Part shown: one piece after another, positions 46,472 through 57,080 of the stretch
Numbering within the stretch: the first letter of the stretch is position 1
Layout: each line of letters begins with the position of its first letter
Source: Halomonas elongata DSM 2581
Lineage (GTDB): Bacteria > Pseudomonadota > Gammaproteobacteria > Pseudomonadales > Halomonadaceae
Direction of reading: 5' to 3'
Assembly (NCBI RefSeq): GCF_000196875.2
Contig: NC_014532.2
Span: 2,976,001-3,040,000 of the forward strand
Length of the DNA: 64,000 nt
Notes under the pieces: generated by a model
The model's input: only the letters and a program-made list of their open reading frames with translations
Told to the model about the DNA's origin: nothing
Databases searched by the model: none
Position numbers and translations under genes: made by a program

Positions 46472-49150
46472 TCACACCTCAAGCGGGTTGGGCTTGTTGG
46501 GGTCGATGCCGTACTTCTCGATGGCCTCGGCCACGACCTTGCGATCGATCTCGCCACGGTCGGCCAGCGCCTTGAGCGCCGTCACGGTGACGAAGTAGCG
46601 ATCGACCTCGAAGAAGTGACGCAGCTTCTCGCGAGTATCGGAACGGCCATAACCATCGGTGCCCAGTACATGATAGTCGGTCGGCACCCAGGCGCGGACC
46701 TGGTCGGCGAACAGCTTCATGTAGTCGGTGGAGGCAATGGCCGGGCCCTGACGGCCTTCCAGGCAAGCGGTAACGTGCGGCTTGCCCGGCTCCTCGGCCG
46801 GCTTGAGGAAGGCCTGACGATCGATTTCCAGGGCTTCGCGACGCAGCTCGTTGAAGCTGGTGACGCTCCAGATATCGGCACCGATGCCCCACTCCTCGGC
46901 GAGCAGCTCGGCGGCCTCCTCGACCTCGCGCAGGATGGTGCCGGAGCCCATCAACTGGACGCGGGCCTTGTCACCCTGGGTTTCGCGCAGCAGGTACATG
47001 CCCTTGATGATGTCCTCGGTGGGCACCTCTTCCAGGGCCGGCTGCTCGTAGTTCTCGTTCATCACCGTCAGGTAGTAGAAGCAGTTTTCCTTGTCGGCGT
47101 ACATCCGCTTCAAGCCATCCTGGACGATCACCGCCACCTCATGGGCGTAGGTAGGATCATAACTACGGCAATTGGGAATCATCGAGGCCTGGAGATGGCT
47201 ATGGCCATCCTGGTGCTGCAGGCCCTCGCCATTCAGGGTCGTGCGCCCGGCGGTACCGCCGACCAGGAAGCCCCGCGCCTGCATGTCGCCGGCGGCCCAG
47301 GCCAGATCGCCGATACGCTGGAAGCCGAACATCGAGTAGTAGATGTAGAACGGCAGCAGCGGCAGGCCATGGTTGCTGTAGGAAGTCGCGGCGGCGATCC
47401 AGGACGACATGGCGCCGGCCTCGGTGATGCCCTCCTCGAGGACCTGACCCGCCTGATCCTCGCGATAGAACATCAGCTGGCCCTTGTCCATGGGCTCGTA
47501 CTTCTGCCCTTCGGAGGTATAGATGCCGAGCTGGCGGAACATGCCCTCCATGCCGAAGGTCCGCGCCTCGTCGGGCACGATCGGCACGACCTGCTTGCCG
47601 ACCTTCTTGTCCTTGACCAGACCATTGAGGATGCGCACGAAGGCCATGGTCGTGGAAACTTCACGGCCATTGGAACCCTTCAGCTGCGAGGCGAAGGTCT
47701 TGTCCTCGAGCGACGGGATCTCCAGGGCCTCGAAGTCCGGGTTGCGCGCCGGCAGGTAGCCGCCCAGACGCTCGCGCTGGAGATGCATGTACTTCATCTC
47801 CGGGCTGTCGTCGTCCGGCTTGTAGTAAGGCATCTCGTTTTCGATCTGCTCATCGGAGACCGGGATGCCGAAACGATCGCGGAAATCCTTCAGGACGTCC
47901 GGGTCGTCGATGGACTTGACCTGGTGGGCCTCGTTGTCAGCCTCGCCGCCGGCAGCACCCAGGCCATAGCCCTTGACGGTGTGCGCCAGGATGACGGTCG
48001 GACGACCGCTGGTATTGTGGAAAGCCTCATGATAGGCCGCATAGATCTTGAACGGATCGTGGCCACCGCGGTTGAGCTTCCAGATGTCCTCGTCGGACAT
48101 GTCCTTGACCAGCTCGGCGGTCTCGGGATACTTGCCGAAGAAGTGCTCCCGGGTATAGGCGCCGCCGTTGGCCTTGTAGTTCTGGTATTCGCCGTCGACC
48201 GCCTCGTCCATGCGCTTCTGCAGGATGCCCTTCTTGTCCTTCTCGAAGAGCGGATCCCACAACCGGCCCCAGACCACCTTGATGACGTTCCAGCCGGCAC
48301 CGCGGAACACGCCCTCGAGTTCGTCCATGATGCGCGAGTTGCCGCGCACCGGGCCGTCGAGACGCTGCAGGTTGCAGTTGACGACGAAGTTCAGGTTATC
48401 GAGCTTCTCACGGCTGGCGAGATGGATGGCCCCCAGCGTTTCCGGCTCGTCGCACTCGCCGTCGCCGAGAAAGGCCCAGACCTTGCGGTCCTGCATCGGC
48501 TGCAGGCCACGCTGATCCAGATACTTCATGACATGGGCCTGGTAAATGGCCATGATCGGCCCCAGCCCCATGGAGACAGTGGGCAGCTGCCAGAAATCCG
48601 GCATCAGCCAGGGGTGCGGGTAGGACGACAGGCCATCGCCATCGACTTCCTGGCGGAACTTGTCCATCTGCTCCTCGGTCAGGCGGCCTTCGAGGAAGGC
48701 GCGGGCATAGACACCGGGAGAGCTGTGGCCCTGGATGAATACCAGGTCACCCTTGAAATCGCCGTTGGCGGCGCGGAAGAAATGGTTGAAGCCCACGTCA
48801 TAGAGGGTCGCGCTGGACATGAAGCTGGCCAGGTGCCCCCCGATACCCTTGTTGGCCTTGTTGGCCCGGGTCACCATGGCGGCCATGTTCCAGCGGATCA
48901 GCGAACGGATGCGACGCTCCATGAACAGGTCGCCCGGCATCGGCGCCTCACGATGCACCGGAATGGTGTTGCGATGCGGTGTCGTCACCGAGAAGGGCAC
49001 TTGCATGCCATCGCGGCGATAGCGGTCCGCTAGCCGGTTCATGAGGTACCGGGCCCGGTCCTCACCCTCGCGATCCAGAACCGACTCCAGGGAATCCAAC
49101 CACTCCTGGGTTTCGACCGGATCGAGATCTTCTCGTGTCTCAAGACTCAT
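46472..49150 (-). CDS. aceE: Pyruvate dehydrogenase E1, homodimeric type
   Basis: Thiamine-diphosphate-dependent decarboxylation of pyruvate and reductive acetylation of E2 lipoyl groups. 892 residues (E. coli 887). Landmarks: HSSPGVYARAF, the ThDP/Mg motif GDGECDEPE followed by NCNLQRLDGPV, TVKGYGLG, and YYSMFGFQRIGDL. The start ATG at 49150 follows GGAGAGACGTCT and matches the family's N-terminus; a frame extending to 49222 has no similarity. First gene of aceEF. Confidence 0.97.
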   Translation of the reverse strand: MSLETREDLDPVETQEWLDSLESVLDREGEDRARYLMNRLADRYRRDGMQVPFSVTTPHRNTIPVHREAPMPGDLFMERRIRSLIRWNMAAMVTRANKANKGIGGHLASFMSSATLYDVGFNHFFRAANGDFKGDLVFIQGHSSPGVYARAFLEGRLTEEQMDKFRQEVDGDGLSSYPHPWLMPDFWQLPTVSMGLGPIMAIYQAHVMKYLDQRGLQPMQDRKVWAFLGDGECDEPETLGAIHLASREKLDNLNFVVNCNLQRLDGPVRGNSRIMDELEGVFRGAGWNVIKVVWGRLWDPLFEKDKKGILQKRMDEAVDGEYQNYKANGGAYTREHFFGKYPETAELVKDMSDEDIWKLNRGGHDPFKIYAAYHEAFHNTSGRPTVILAHTVKGYGLGAAGGEADNEAHQVKSIDDPDVLKDFRDRFGIPVSDEQIENEMPYYKPDDDSPEMKYMHLQRERLGGYLPARNPDFEALEIPSLEDKTFASQLKGSNGREVSTTMAFVRILNGLVKDKKVGKQVVPIVPDEARTFGMEGMFRQLGIYTSEGQKYEPMDKGQLMFYREDQAGQVLEEGITEAGAMSSWIAAATSYSNHGLPLLPFYIYYSMFGFQRIGDLAWAAGDMQARGFLVGGTAGRTTLNGEGLQHQDGHSHLQASMIPNCRSYDPTYAHEVAVIVQDGLKRMYADKENCFYYLTVMNENYEQPALEEVPTEDIIKGMYLLRETQGDKARVQLMGSGTILREVEEAAELLAEEWGIGADIWSVTSFNELRREALEIDRQAFLKPAEEPGKPHVTACLEGRQGPAIASTDYMKLFADQVRAWVPTDYHVLGTDGYGRSDTREKLRHFFEVDRYFVTVTALKALADRGEIDRKVVAEAIEKYGIDPNKPNPLEV

Positions 49151-49493
49151 AGACGTCTCTCCGAATGACGGTGGGGCGACAGCCCCGCAGCGAGGGGCCT
49201 GTGGCGCTCTGTGGGAGGGCATGGAGTCGATTCCACGCCATCTGCCAGATTTGTAGTCGTTTTACAAGACAACGCGACCAATGTCGGTGGGTGCGCTGAC
49301 GATACCGTAAACACTCACTGCTGCCAATTGAAACAGACATGGAAATTTTTTTCAAAACCTCCATGACGCCTATAACCCTTGGGTATCCCGCCCCTTCATA
49401 GTGGATCGCACCAAGAGAGCCGAGTTAGTAGAACAACTAGCTGGCTTGGGATCCCGAGGGTATCACCGGGCCAAATGTATGTTTTTTTACGTA
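49151..49493. other. 343-bp intergenic region before aceE
   Basis: No gene seen. It holds the candidate aceE promoter (49299-49327), an inverted repeat TTGTA-N7-TACAA (49251-49267) placed between promoter and gene, as for a repressor, and an AT-rich stretch with a T7 run near 49490 beyond the ampD stop. No PdhR-type AATTGGT-N3-ACCAATT box is visible. Confidence 0.6.
49299..49327 (-). promoter_or_regulatory. Candidate sigma-70 promoter of aceEF
   Basis: Minus strand TTGGCA (49322-49327), 17 bp, TATCGT (49299-49304). The transcript would carry a leader of about 140 nt with the TTGTA/TACAA repeat. Confidence 0.45.
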
Positions 49494-50992
<1,499 letters not shown>

Positions 50993-50997
50993 CGCCT

Positions 50998-51555
50998 TCA
51001 GGTCTCCACTGCCGCCAGCGACTTCGTCATGATCCACCGGCGCAGTCGCTGGCCGCCCCGTTCGACCCACTCTTCGCGTACGCGGCGCCAGCCACGATTT
51101 TCCAGGCCATCGGCCAGCACCAGGCTGGCGGTGATATCGACCCGGTCGGCTCCCTGCTCGACCAGCATGCGCTCGGCATGCACCAACAGGGTCGAGCCGA
51201 TGCCGCGACGGGCCAGCGAAGGCCACACATAGAGCGACTCCACGCGAGCCCGCTTCAGGTCGAGTTCCAGAAACCCCACGCAACGGCCATCGCAAGTTGC
51301 CACCAGAGTGGTATAGAGCGCCTGCCGCGCCACCCAGGCACTACCGTCTCGGGGCAACACGGCAGCCCAGGCCTCGCGGGCTTCCTGCTCGTAATAGTCG
51401 CTGGCCCCCTGCATCACGGCATGATGGAAAACCTCGGCCTGATCGGCACCGTCCCGCGCCTTGGCGAGACGGTAGAAAATGCGCGGCGCTTTCCGCTTCT
51501 GGGAAGCATCGCGGCAGGGAGCCGCCGATGTAGGCTCGATGTCGGCATGACGCAT
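50998..51555 (-). CDS. GNAT-family N-acetyltransferase
   Basis: 185 residues, acetyl-CoA-dependent acetyltransferase fold. Acetyl-CoA site RRGIGSTLLVHAERML, preceded by the strand VESLYVWPSLA and followed by ITASLVLADGLENRGWRRV, typical of GNATs of the small-molecule or peptide-modifying kind. Substrate unknown. ATG at 51555 chosen for AGGAAG upstream; the longer frame overlaps trmO. Convergent with nadC, divergent from trmO. Confidence 0.88.
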   Translation of the reverse strand: MRHADIEPTSAAPCRDASQKRKAPRIFYRLAKARDGADQAEVFHHAVMQGASDYYEQEAREAWAAVLPRDGSAWVARQALYTTLVATCDGRCVGFLELDLKRARVESLYVWPSLARRGIGSTLLVHAERMLVEQGADRVDITASLVLADGLENRGWRRVREEWVERGGQRLRRWIMTKSLAAVET

Positions 51556-51647
51556 GCGTGACTTCCTGAGATGATGAAACCGCCACGAGACTACACAAGC
51601 CAGGCGTCCGGGCCAATGCCCGAACGCGACACGCCCGGGAATCGAGC

Positions 51648-52370
51648 ATGCCTGCATCCCCCAGCACCAGTGTGACCCTGACGCCCATCGGCCATATCGA
51701 AAGCGACTATCCCGACAAGTTCGGCGTACCGCGCCAGCCGGGGCTGGCCGAGGCCGCCCGGGCCAGCCTGGTACTGACGCCTCCTTTCGACGACCCTCTG
51801 ACGGTGCGCGGCCTGGAAGCCTTCAGCCACCTCTGGGTGACCTTTCTCTTCCACCTCAGCCCCGAACGCTGGACGCCACTGGTACGCCCGCCACGCCTGG
51901 GTGGCAACACCAGGATCGGCGTCTTCGCCAGCCGCAGCACCCACCGCCCCAACCGGCTGGGGCAATCGCTGGTGGAACTGGAAGGCATCGACACCGACGC
52001 GGGAGTTCGCCTGAGACTGCGAGGCGTCGATCTGGTCGACGGCACCCCGGTACTGGATATCAAACCCTACCTGCCCTGGGTCGAATCCCGTCCCGAGGCC
52101 CGTGCCGGCTTCGCCCCCGAGGCCCCTGCCTCGCTGCCGGTACGCATCGCCCCCGAGGCCCAGGCAGCCCTGGCCGACCGCCCCGACGCCGACTCATTGC
52201 GCGAGCTGATCCACCAGGTGCTGGCCCAGGACCCACGCCCCGCCTATCGCCAGGGTGCGGAGGATCGCATCTACGGCGTACGGCTGCGCGACGTGGACGT
52301 ACGCTTTCACGCCCTGGCCACGCCTGACGGCACCACGGCACTGGAAGTCACCGAAATCGTCGAGGTTTAA
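51648..52370 (+). CDS. trmO: tRNA (N6-threonylcarbamoyladenosine(37)-N6)-methyltransferase TrmO
   Basis: Methylates t6A37 to m6t6A in Thr-tRNA with SAM. 240 residues (E. coli 235). Signature stretches PIGHIESDYPDKFGVPRQPG, FSHLWVTFLFH, FASRSTHRPNRLGQS and LDIKPYLPWVES mark the TsaA/YaeB family. A C-terminal domain has RDVDVRFHA. It is a single gene followed by the second structured repeat. Confidence 0.95.
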   Translation: MPASPSTSVTLTPIGHIESDYPDKFGVPRQPGLAEAARASLVLTPPFDDPLTVRGLEAFSHLWVTFLFHLSPERWTPLVRPPRLGGNTRIGVFASRSTHRPNRLGQSLVELEGIDTDAGVRLRLRGVDLVDGTPVLDIKPYLPWVESRPEARAGFAPEAPASLPVRIAPEAQAALADRPDADSLRELIHQVLAQDPRPAYRQGAEDRIYGVRLRDVDVRFHALATPDGTTALEVTEIVEV

Positions 52371-52816
52371 GTCGACCCAAGGAGCTAAGGAAGGAATCCT
52401 CCATTCAGAGCAATGAGAGGTGCTCCGACTCATATGGCCCAGAGCGCATTTCCAAACTTCCAATGCAATGGGCGCCGGGGATAAGACGACGCGAGGGTCA
52501 TCCGCCATGGGTGAGGCGCATGCCGCCGAACGGGCTGGCCATGGAAGGCCAGCCCAGGTCCTGCAAGCGGAGCAGGCGGCGAGACGCCCAAGGAAGGGTT
52601 CACAGCGCCCTCGCGAAGGCTTGTCGCCGGAAAAGCCCACCTCCACCCGTTGGGTTTGAAGGGGGCTCTAAAGAATGCTCAGCTTCATGCTACGAGCAAA
52701 GGTAGGCTGACCGCCGCCAGAGTGTAGCCTGCTCTATGAGGATGGCGAGCACCGCCGGCGGCCAGGATCGCTAGGCACTTCCCGCGTCCCTGTGGGTCGT
52801 CTGAATCAGTACGTCC
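52371..52816. other. 446-bp gene-free region between trmO and purC
   Basis: Contains copy B of the structured repeat (52442-52630). The remaining part, 52640-52816, holds no ORF I trust; a 7-bp pairing GTAGGCT/AGCCTGC near 52700-52731 is the only visible structure. No intrinsic purC terminator with a T-tract is seen. Confidence 0.55.
52442..52630 (+). repeat. Structured intergenic repeat, copy B (long form)
   Basis: Matches the copy at 5951-6080 at both ends: GGCGCCGGGGATAAG (52470-52484), GCGAGGGTC, then CGCCCAAGGA, ACAGCGCCCTCGCG and CTTGTCGCCGG ending at 52630. The outer and second stems pair as in copy A. The middle is about 60 nt longer and its apex is a perfect 9-bp hairpin, GGGCTGGCC (52532-52540) with GGCCAGCCC (52547-52555). 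Frames running through it are not treated as genes. Confidence 0.8.
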
Positions 52817-53530
52817 TCAGGAGAAATCGACGCCGATCCGGCGCCCCACTTCCTCATAAGCCTCGATCACACCGCCCAGGCCCTGCCGGAAGCGGTCCTT
52901 GTCGAGTTTCTCGCGGGTCTTGGCGTCCCACAGGCGGCAACCGTCCGGAGAGAACTCGTCGCCCAGCACGATCTCGCCGTTGAAGAGGCCGAACTCGAGC
53001 TTGTAATCCACCAGCAGCAGGTCGCCATCGGCGAACAGCTGCTTGAGGACATCATTGACCCGGTAGGTCAGCGACTTCATCTCGGCCAGCTGCTCGGGCG
53101 TCGCCCAGCCGAAGGTTTCCGCCAACGACTCGTTGATCATCGGATCGTGCAGGGCATCGTTCTTGAGGAACAGCTCGAAAGTGGGCGGCGCCAGCTCACT
53201 GCCCTCTTCCACGCCCAGGCGCTTGACCAGCCCCCCGGCGGCGATGTTGCGTATCACGCACTCCACCGGCAGCATGTCGAGCTTCTTGACCACGCTCTCG
53301 GTGTCGGAGAGCAGCCGCTCATAGTGAGTGGGAATCCCCGCCGCCTGCAGCTTCTCCATGATGAAGGCGTTGAAGCGGTTGTTGACCTTGCCCTTGCGCG
53401 CCAGCGACTCCATGCGCTCGCCATCGAAGGCGCTGGTGTCATCGCGGAAGTGCAGGATCAGACGGTCGGGGTCGTCGGTGGCATAAACCGACTTGGCCTT
53501 GCCGGCATAGAGTTCTTGACGCTTGTCCAT
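52817..53530 (-). CDS. purC: Phosphoribosylaminoimidazole-succinocarboxamide synthase
   Basis: ATP-dependent joining of CAIR and aspartate in purine synthesis. 237 residues, exactly the E. coli length. Begins [20 protein letters not shown]; contains [19 protein letters not shown] and VDYKLEFG with [16 protein letters not shown] at 53530 follows GGAGGCTCCC. Last gene of the dapA-bamC-MBL-purC series seen in pseudomonads. Confidence 0.97.
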   Translation of the reverse strand: MDKRQELYAGKAKSVYATDDPDRLILHFRDDTSAFDGERMESLARKGKVNNRFNAFIMEKLQAAGIPTHYERLLSDTESVVKKLDMLPVECVIRNIAAGGLVKRLGVEEGSELAPPTFELFLKNDALHDPMINESLAETFGWATPEQLAEMKSLTYRVNDVLKQLFADGDLLLVDYKLEFGLFNGEIVLGDEFSPDGCRLWDAKTREKLDKDRFRQGLGGVIEAYEEVGRRIGVDFS

Positions 53531-53611
53531 GGGAGCCTCCAGGGCAATATGGTGAAGTAGCCCAGGCATTGCCCGACACCTCGGCGAGTGGTCTCGGGCG
53601 CCTGTGTATGT

Positions 53612-54403
53612 TCAGCGGATCATCCGCCAGTCCAGCCCCTCGTCCTGGGCGGCCACCGTCAGGCGGGACACTTCGCCGTCGAGCAACGGGTCCAGTGCCG
53701 CCAAGGCCAGCTCGGGGCGGTTGTTGTGTTCGGACAGGTGCGAGCAGACGATGTGCTGCAGACGATCCAGGCCCAGCCGCTGCAATAGCCAGGCGGCCTG
53801 TTCGTTGGCCAGGTGGCCCCAGCGTCCTCCGACCCGCCGCTTGAGACTCGGCGGATAGGGCCCCGTTTCCAGGAGTCGCACATCGTGGTTGCATTCCAGC
53901 ACCACGGCATCGCAGCCCTGGAAGGCCTCGACCACATGGGAACTGGGATGGCCGAGATCGGTCAGCAGGCCGAGCCGTCGTCCAGCCGCGGAAAGCCGGA
54001 ACTGCACCGGCTCCCGGGCATCATGGGGCACGGTGACCGGATCGATGTCGATCCCCTTGACCCGAAAGGGCGACTGGGGCGTTATCCAGTGGCGATGCGG
54101 TAGCTCGCCGATACGCCCCGCCAGCCAGGTCCCAGGCGTCAGATAGACAGGGACGCCGTGTTTCCTGGCCAGGGGGCCGACGCCGCGCAGGTGATCGCCA
54201 TGCTCATGGGTCACCAGCAGGGCGTCGAGCTGGCGTGGATGCAGGCCGAGGCGCCCAAGGCGCTGCTCGGTTTCCTTGAGCGTGAAACCGCAGTCGACCA
54301 GCAGGGTCGTCTCGCCGTCGCTGACCAGGGTCGCGTTACCCTTGCTGCCGCTGCCAAGAGACGCGAAGCGCAGGTAACCCGAGTCAGCGCACGGCGCGGT
54401 CAT
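53612..54403 (-). CDS. MBL-fold metallo-hydrolase (YycJ/WalJ-like)
   Basis: 263 residues. Metallo-beta-lactamase fold with the zinc motif THEHGDHLRGV and the early SLGSGSKGNATLV typical of the YycJ branch; later ECNHDVRLLETGPYPPSLK and SHLSEHN. Substrate unknown; relatives are DNA- or RNA-processing exonucleases. The start overlaps the bamC stop (TGATG), so it is coupled to the outer-membrane gene only by position. Confidence 0.88.
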   Translation of the reverse strand: MTAPCADSGYLRFASLGSGSKGNATLVSDGETTLLVDCGFTLKETEQRLGRLGLHPRQLDALLVTHEHGDHLRGVGPLARKHGVPVYLTPGTWLAGRIGELPHRHWITPQSPFRVKGIDIDPVTVPHDAREPVQFRLSAAGRRLGLLTDLGHPSSHVVEAFQGCDAVVLECNHDVRLLETGPYPPSLKRRVGGRWGHLANEQAAWLLQRLGLDRLQHIVCSHLSEHNNRPELALAALDPLLDGEVSRLTVAAQDEGLDWRMIR

Positions 54404-55377
54404 CAGCGCAGCAGGCCTCCGATCCGCTCCAGCAGTTCACGCTCGTCGTCCGCCAGGAGCGCTTCGTCACCGGTTGCGCGGGCGCGTACCAGCGTCTGGT
54501 TCGTGCCCTGCCGGCTCAGTTCCAGGCGCACCCGCTTCGATTCCTCGCCGAAGTTCATCGACGCCAGCGAAGCCCAGACGCCGCGGCTGCGTTCACTGAA
54601 CGGTATATAGTCGACCAGGAAGCTGTGCGAGCCCGCATCCTGTTCGACCAGCTGACGACGCCCTTCGAGGGAGAAGTCGGCCTGGAGTTGAGCGCTCAGC
54701 TCCGCCCAGGCGCGCTCGAGGCTATAGGGAAGCGCCAATTGCCACTCGCCATCGCGCTGCTCGAGGCGCGGAGGATGGCTCTGCTGTCCCATCTGCCCCT
54801 GGGCCGCGAGTCCGGATGCGGTGGCGCTGGCCAGGTTGCTGCGCTGCTCGAAGCGACGCTCCAGAGCATTCAGGCAGCCCTCCACCGGAACGCCCCCCTG
54901 CTCGCAACGAACCTCGCTTTCTCCCTGATGCAGGCCGGGGGACACACTGATGCGCCCCTGATCGGTCTCCAGCACGCCGCGGCTGTCATTGCGCGAGAGC
55001 ACGTCGAGCCCCCGGGAAGCGGCGAAATCGTTGATCTCGGACCACACGACACCGGGCATGGCACCGACCAGCAACCAGCGCTGCTCACCGGCCTCGCGAC
55101 GGGCCACCTCGCCGGCCGAGACACCGCTCCCGGCATTCAGGGCGCGCGGCGGGGGCGCATGAAAGTCGTCACCCTGGGATGCGAAGGCGCCGGGGACATC
55201 GGGTACCGGCATGACATCGCGGTAGCGCTGAGTATTGCGGGTATCGGGCAGCTCCAAGGGCGCGCTTTCCTCGGCCTTGGTATAATCGACGCTGCGGTTG
55301 TCGTAGTAGCCTTCTCGAGCGCAGCCCGCCACAGCCAGAGCGGCCACCAGCGGCATCCATTTCAGCGCAGAGTTCAT
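54403..55377 (-). CDS. bamC: Outer-membrane assembly lipoprotein BamC (NlpB)
   Basis: Lipoprotein of the BAM complex inserting beta-barrel proteins. 324 residues. Signal peptide with lipobox LAVAGC, then the unstructured segment that contacts BamD (YTKAEESAPLELPD) and two helix-grip domains. Identity rests on the lipobox, this segment, length and position between dapA and purC; sequence is divergent elsewhere, as usual. The ATG at 55377 follows AAGGTGGACGC; an ATG 18 bp upstream is less likely. Confidence 0.85.
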   Translation of the reverse strand: MNSALKWMPLVAALAVAGCAREGYYDNRSVDYTKAEESAPLELPDTRNTQRYRDVMPVPDVPGAFASQGDDFHAPPPRALNAGSGVSAGEVARREAGEQRWLLVGAMPGVVWSEINDFAASRGLDVLSRNDSRGVLETDQGRISVSPGLHQGESEVRCEQGGVPVEGCLNALERRFEQRSNLASATASGLAAQGQMGQQSHPPRLEQRDGEWQLALPYSLERAWAELSAQLQADFSLEGRRQLVEQDAGSHSFLVDYIPFSERSRGVWASLASMNFGEESKRVRLELSRQGTNQTLVRARATGDEALLADDERELLERIGGLLR

Positions 55378-55424
55378 GCGTCCACCTTGCGTCATATCTC
55401 ATTGGGGATGGCCTCGGCCATCGC

Positions 55425-56309
55425 TCAGTCTTCGATCAGTCCCGCCAGCTGCAGGGCTTCGCTGACGGTCGAGTGATATTTCTCGGACAACCAGGTCAGC
55501 GGCAGGCGAATGCCCGGCTCCAGCATGCCCATCCGGTTCAGCGCCCATTTGACCGGAATCGGGTTGGCTTCGATGCCCAGATTGGTGTGCAGCGGCATCA
55601 GCCGGGTATTGATCTGATGGGCCTTGTCGGTTTCGCCGGCGACAGCGGCGGCGCACAGATCGTGCATGGCCCGGGGAGCGACGTTGGCGGTCACCGAGAT
55701 GTCGCCGTGTCCGCCCATCAACATGAAGTCGCAGGCCGTGCCGTCATCGCCGGAATAGAGCATGAAATCGCTGCCCTCGAGGCGGGCGATCAGGTCCTCG
55801 GCGCGCTCCAGGTTGCCGGTGGCATCCTTGAGGCCGACGATGTTGTCCACCTCGGCCAGGCGCAGCACCGTCTCGTTGTAGATGTCGGAACAGGTCCGGC
55901 CCGGCACGTTGTAGAGAATCACCGGCAGATCGCTGGTCTCGGCGATGGCCTTGAAGTGCTGATAGAGACCTTCCTGGGTCGGCTTGTTGTAGTAGGGCGC
56001 CACGGTGAGGCAATAGTCGGCCCCGACTTCCTTGGCGTAGCGGGTCAGCTCCACCGCCTCGGTGGTGTTATTGGAACCGGTACCGGCAATCACCGGAATA
56101 CGACCATCGACCTCTTCCACCACGGCACGAATCACGTCGAAGTGCTCGGCAAACGACATGGTCGTCGGCTCGCCGGTGGTGCCTGCAGCGACAATGGCAT
56201 CGGTGCCGTTGTCGAGATGGAAATGAACCAGGCGGCGCAGGGCCTCCCAGTCGATGTCGCCGTTGACTTTCATCGGTGTCGCCAGCGCGACGATGCTACC
56301 CGTGATCAT
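55425..56309 (-). CDS. dapA: 4-hydroxy-tetrahydrodipicolinate synthase
   Basis: Condenses pyruvate and aspartate semialdehyde, first step to lysine and diaminopimelate. 294 residues. [31 protein letters not shown] (Tyr of the relay), LYNVPGRTC and the Schiff-base Lys in GLKDATGN. Start ATG at 56309 after GAGTAGAGG. Leads the dapA-bamC unit; divergent from bcp. Confidence 0.97.
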   Translation of the reverse strand: MITGSIVALATPMKVNGDIDWEALRRLVHFHLDNGTDAIVAAGTTGEPTTMSFAEHFDVIRAVVEEVDGRIPVIAGTGSNNTTEAVELTRYAKEVGADYCLTVAPYYNKPTQEGLYQHFKAIAETSDLPVILYNVPGRTCSDIYNETVLRLAEVDNIVGLKDATGNLERAEDLIARLEGSDFMLYSGDDGTACDFMLMGGHGDISVTANVAPRAMHDLCAAAVAGETDKAHQINTRLMPLHTNLGIEANPIPVKWALNRMGMLEPGIRLPLTWLSEKYHSTVSEALQLAGLIED

Positions 56310-56485
56310 CCTCTACTCATCCTCCCGGCCTGCCTGGTATACGCGGCCTTCGCGCGCCGAAGGCCAGGCATCGCCCGAAAAGTGTCTGCACTCTTCAGCT
56401 TTGCGGATGATGCCTGGCATCCGGCGAGATCTCGCCGCCAAGAGCCAAATGGTACTCAGGCCGTCAAGGCCTGTACAGCGACGAC

Positions 56486-56514
56486 TTTACAGTTGATCCA
56501 CGGTTGCGTGTAAT
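56486..56514 (+). promoter_or_regulatory. Sigma-70 promoter of bcp
   Basis: TTTACA (56486-56491), 17 bp, TGTAAT (56509-56514), 37 bp before the start codon. Confidence 0.7.
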
Positions 56515-56550
56515 CAGGGGCCTTCATTTCTCATCACCCCAGGAGACACC

Positions 56551-57027
56551 ATGAGCATCAGCGTAGGCCAGCCGGTCCCCGACTTCACCGCGACCGCCAC
56601 CGGCGACACTCAGTTGAGCCTGTCGGAACTGCGCGGCAAGCAGGTCGTGATCTACTTCTATCCCAAGGCCAGCACCCCCGGCTGCACGACCGAGGGCGGT
56701 GACTTCCGGGACAACAAGGCGGCATTCGACGCCGCCAACACGGTCATCATCGGCGTCTCCCGGGACGGCATCCGTGCCCAGGAGAACTTCAAGGCCAAGC
56801 AGGACTTCAACTTCACGCTGATCTCCGACAAGGACGAGACCGTCTGCCGGCTGTTCGACGTCATCAAGCTCAAGAAGCTCTACGGCAAGGAGCACCTGGG
56901 GATCGAACGCAGCACCTTCCTGATCGATGTCGACGGCAAGCTCGCCCGTGAATGGCGGGGCGTCAAGGTCAAGGGCCACGTGGCCGAAGTGCTCGAAGCC
57001 GCCCAGGCACTGCACGCCGGCGAGTGA
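56551..57027 (+). CDS. bcp: Peroxiredoxin Bcp (thioredoxin-dependent thiol peroxidase)
   Basis: Reduces H2O2 and organic hydroperoxides. 158 residues. Peroxidatic Cys45 in YPKASTPGCTTE. The resolving Cys that BCPs often carry five residues later is absent (GGDFRD); the only other Cys is near residue 99 (ETVCRLF), so the enzyme may work as a 1-Cys or atypical 2-Cys type. Start after CCAGGAGACACC, a strong site. Confidence 0.93.
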   Translation: MSISVGQPVPDFTATATGDTQLSLSELRGKQVVIYFYPKASTPGCTTEGGDFRDNKAAFDAANTVIIGVSRDGIRAQENFKAKQDFNFTLISDKDETVCRLFDVIKLKKLYGKEHLGIERSTFLIDVDGKLAREWRGVKVKGHVAEVLEAAQALHAGE

Positions 57028-57035
57028 GGCACGCC

Positions 57036-57060
57036 CCGGCCGTCCTCCCCGGACGGCCGG
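57036..57060. terminator. Bidirectional hairpin between bcp and perM
   Basis: CCGGCCGTCC / GGACGGCCGG, perfect 10-bp stem with a 5-nt loop, between the two convergent genes. No T-tract. Confidence 0.6.
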
Positions 57061-57080
57061 ACGCTTCACGGACGGCGCCG

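Noticed and set aside
46616..49033. 805-codon plus-strand frame
   Set aside because: Antisense shadow of aceE; the aceE frame carries all known pyruvate dehydrogenase motifs.
52420..52659. Two overlapping small plus-strand frames in repeat copy B
   Set aside because: They come from the repeat; the corresponding frames of copies A and B agree only at the ends and diverge by frame in the middle.
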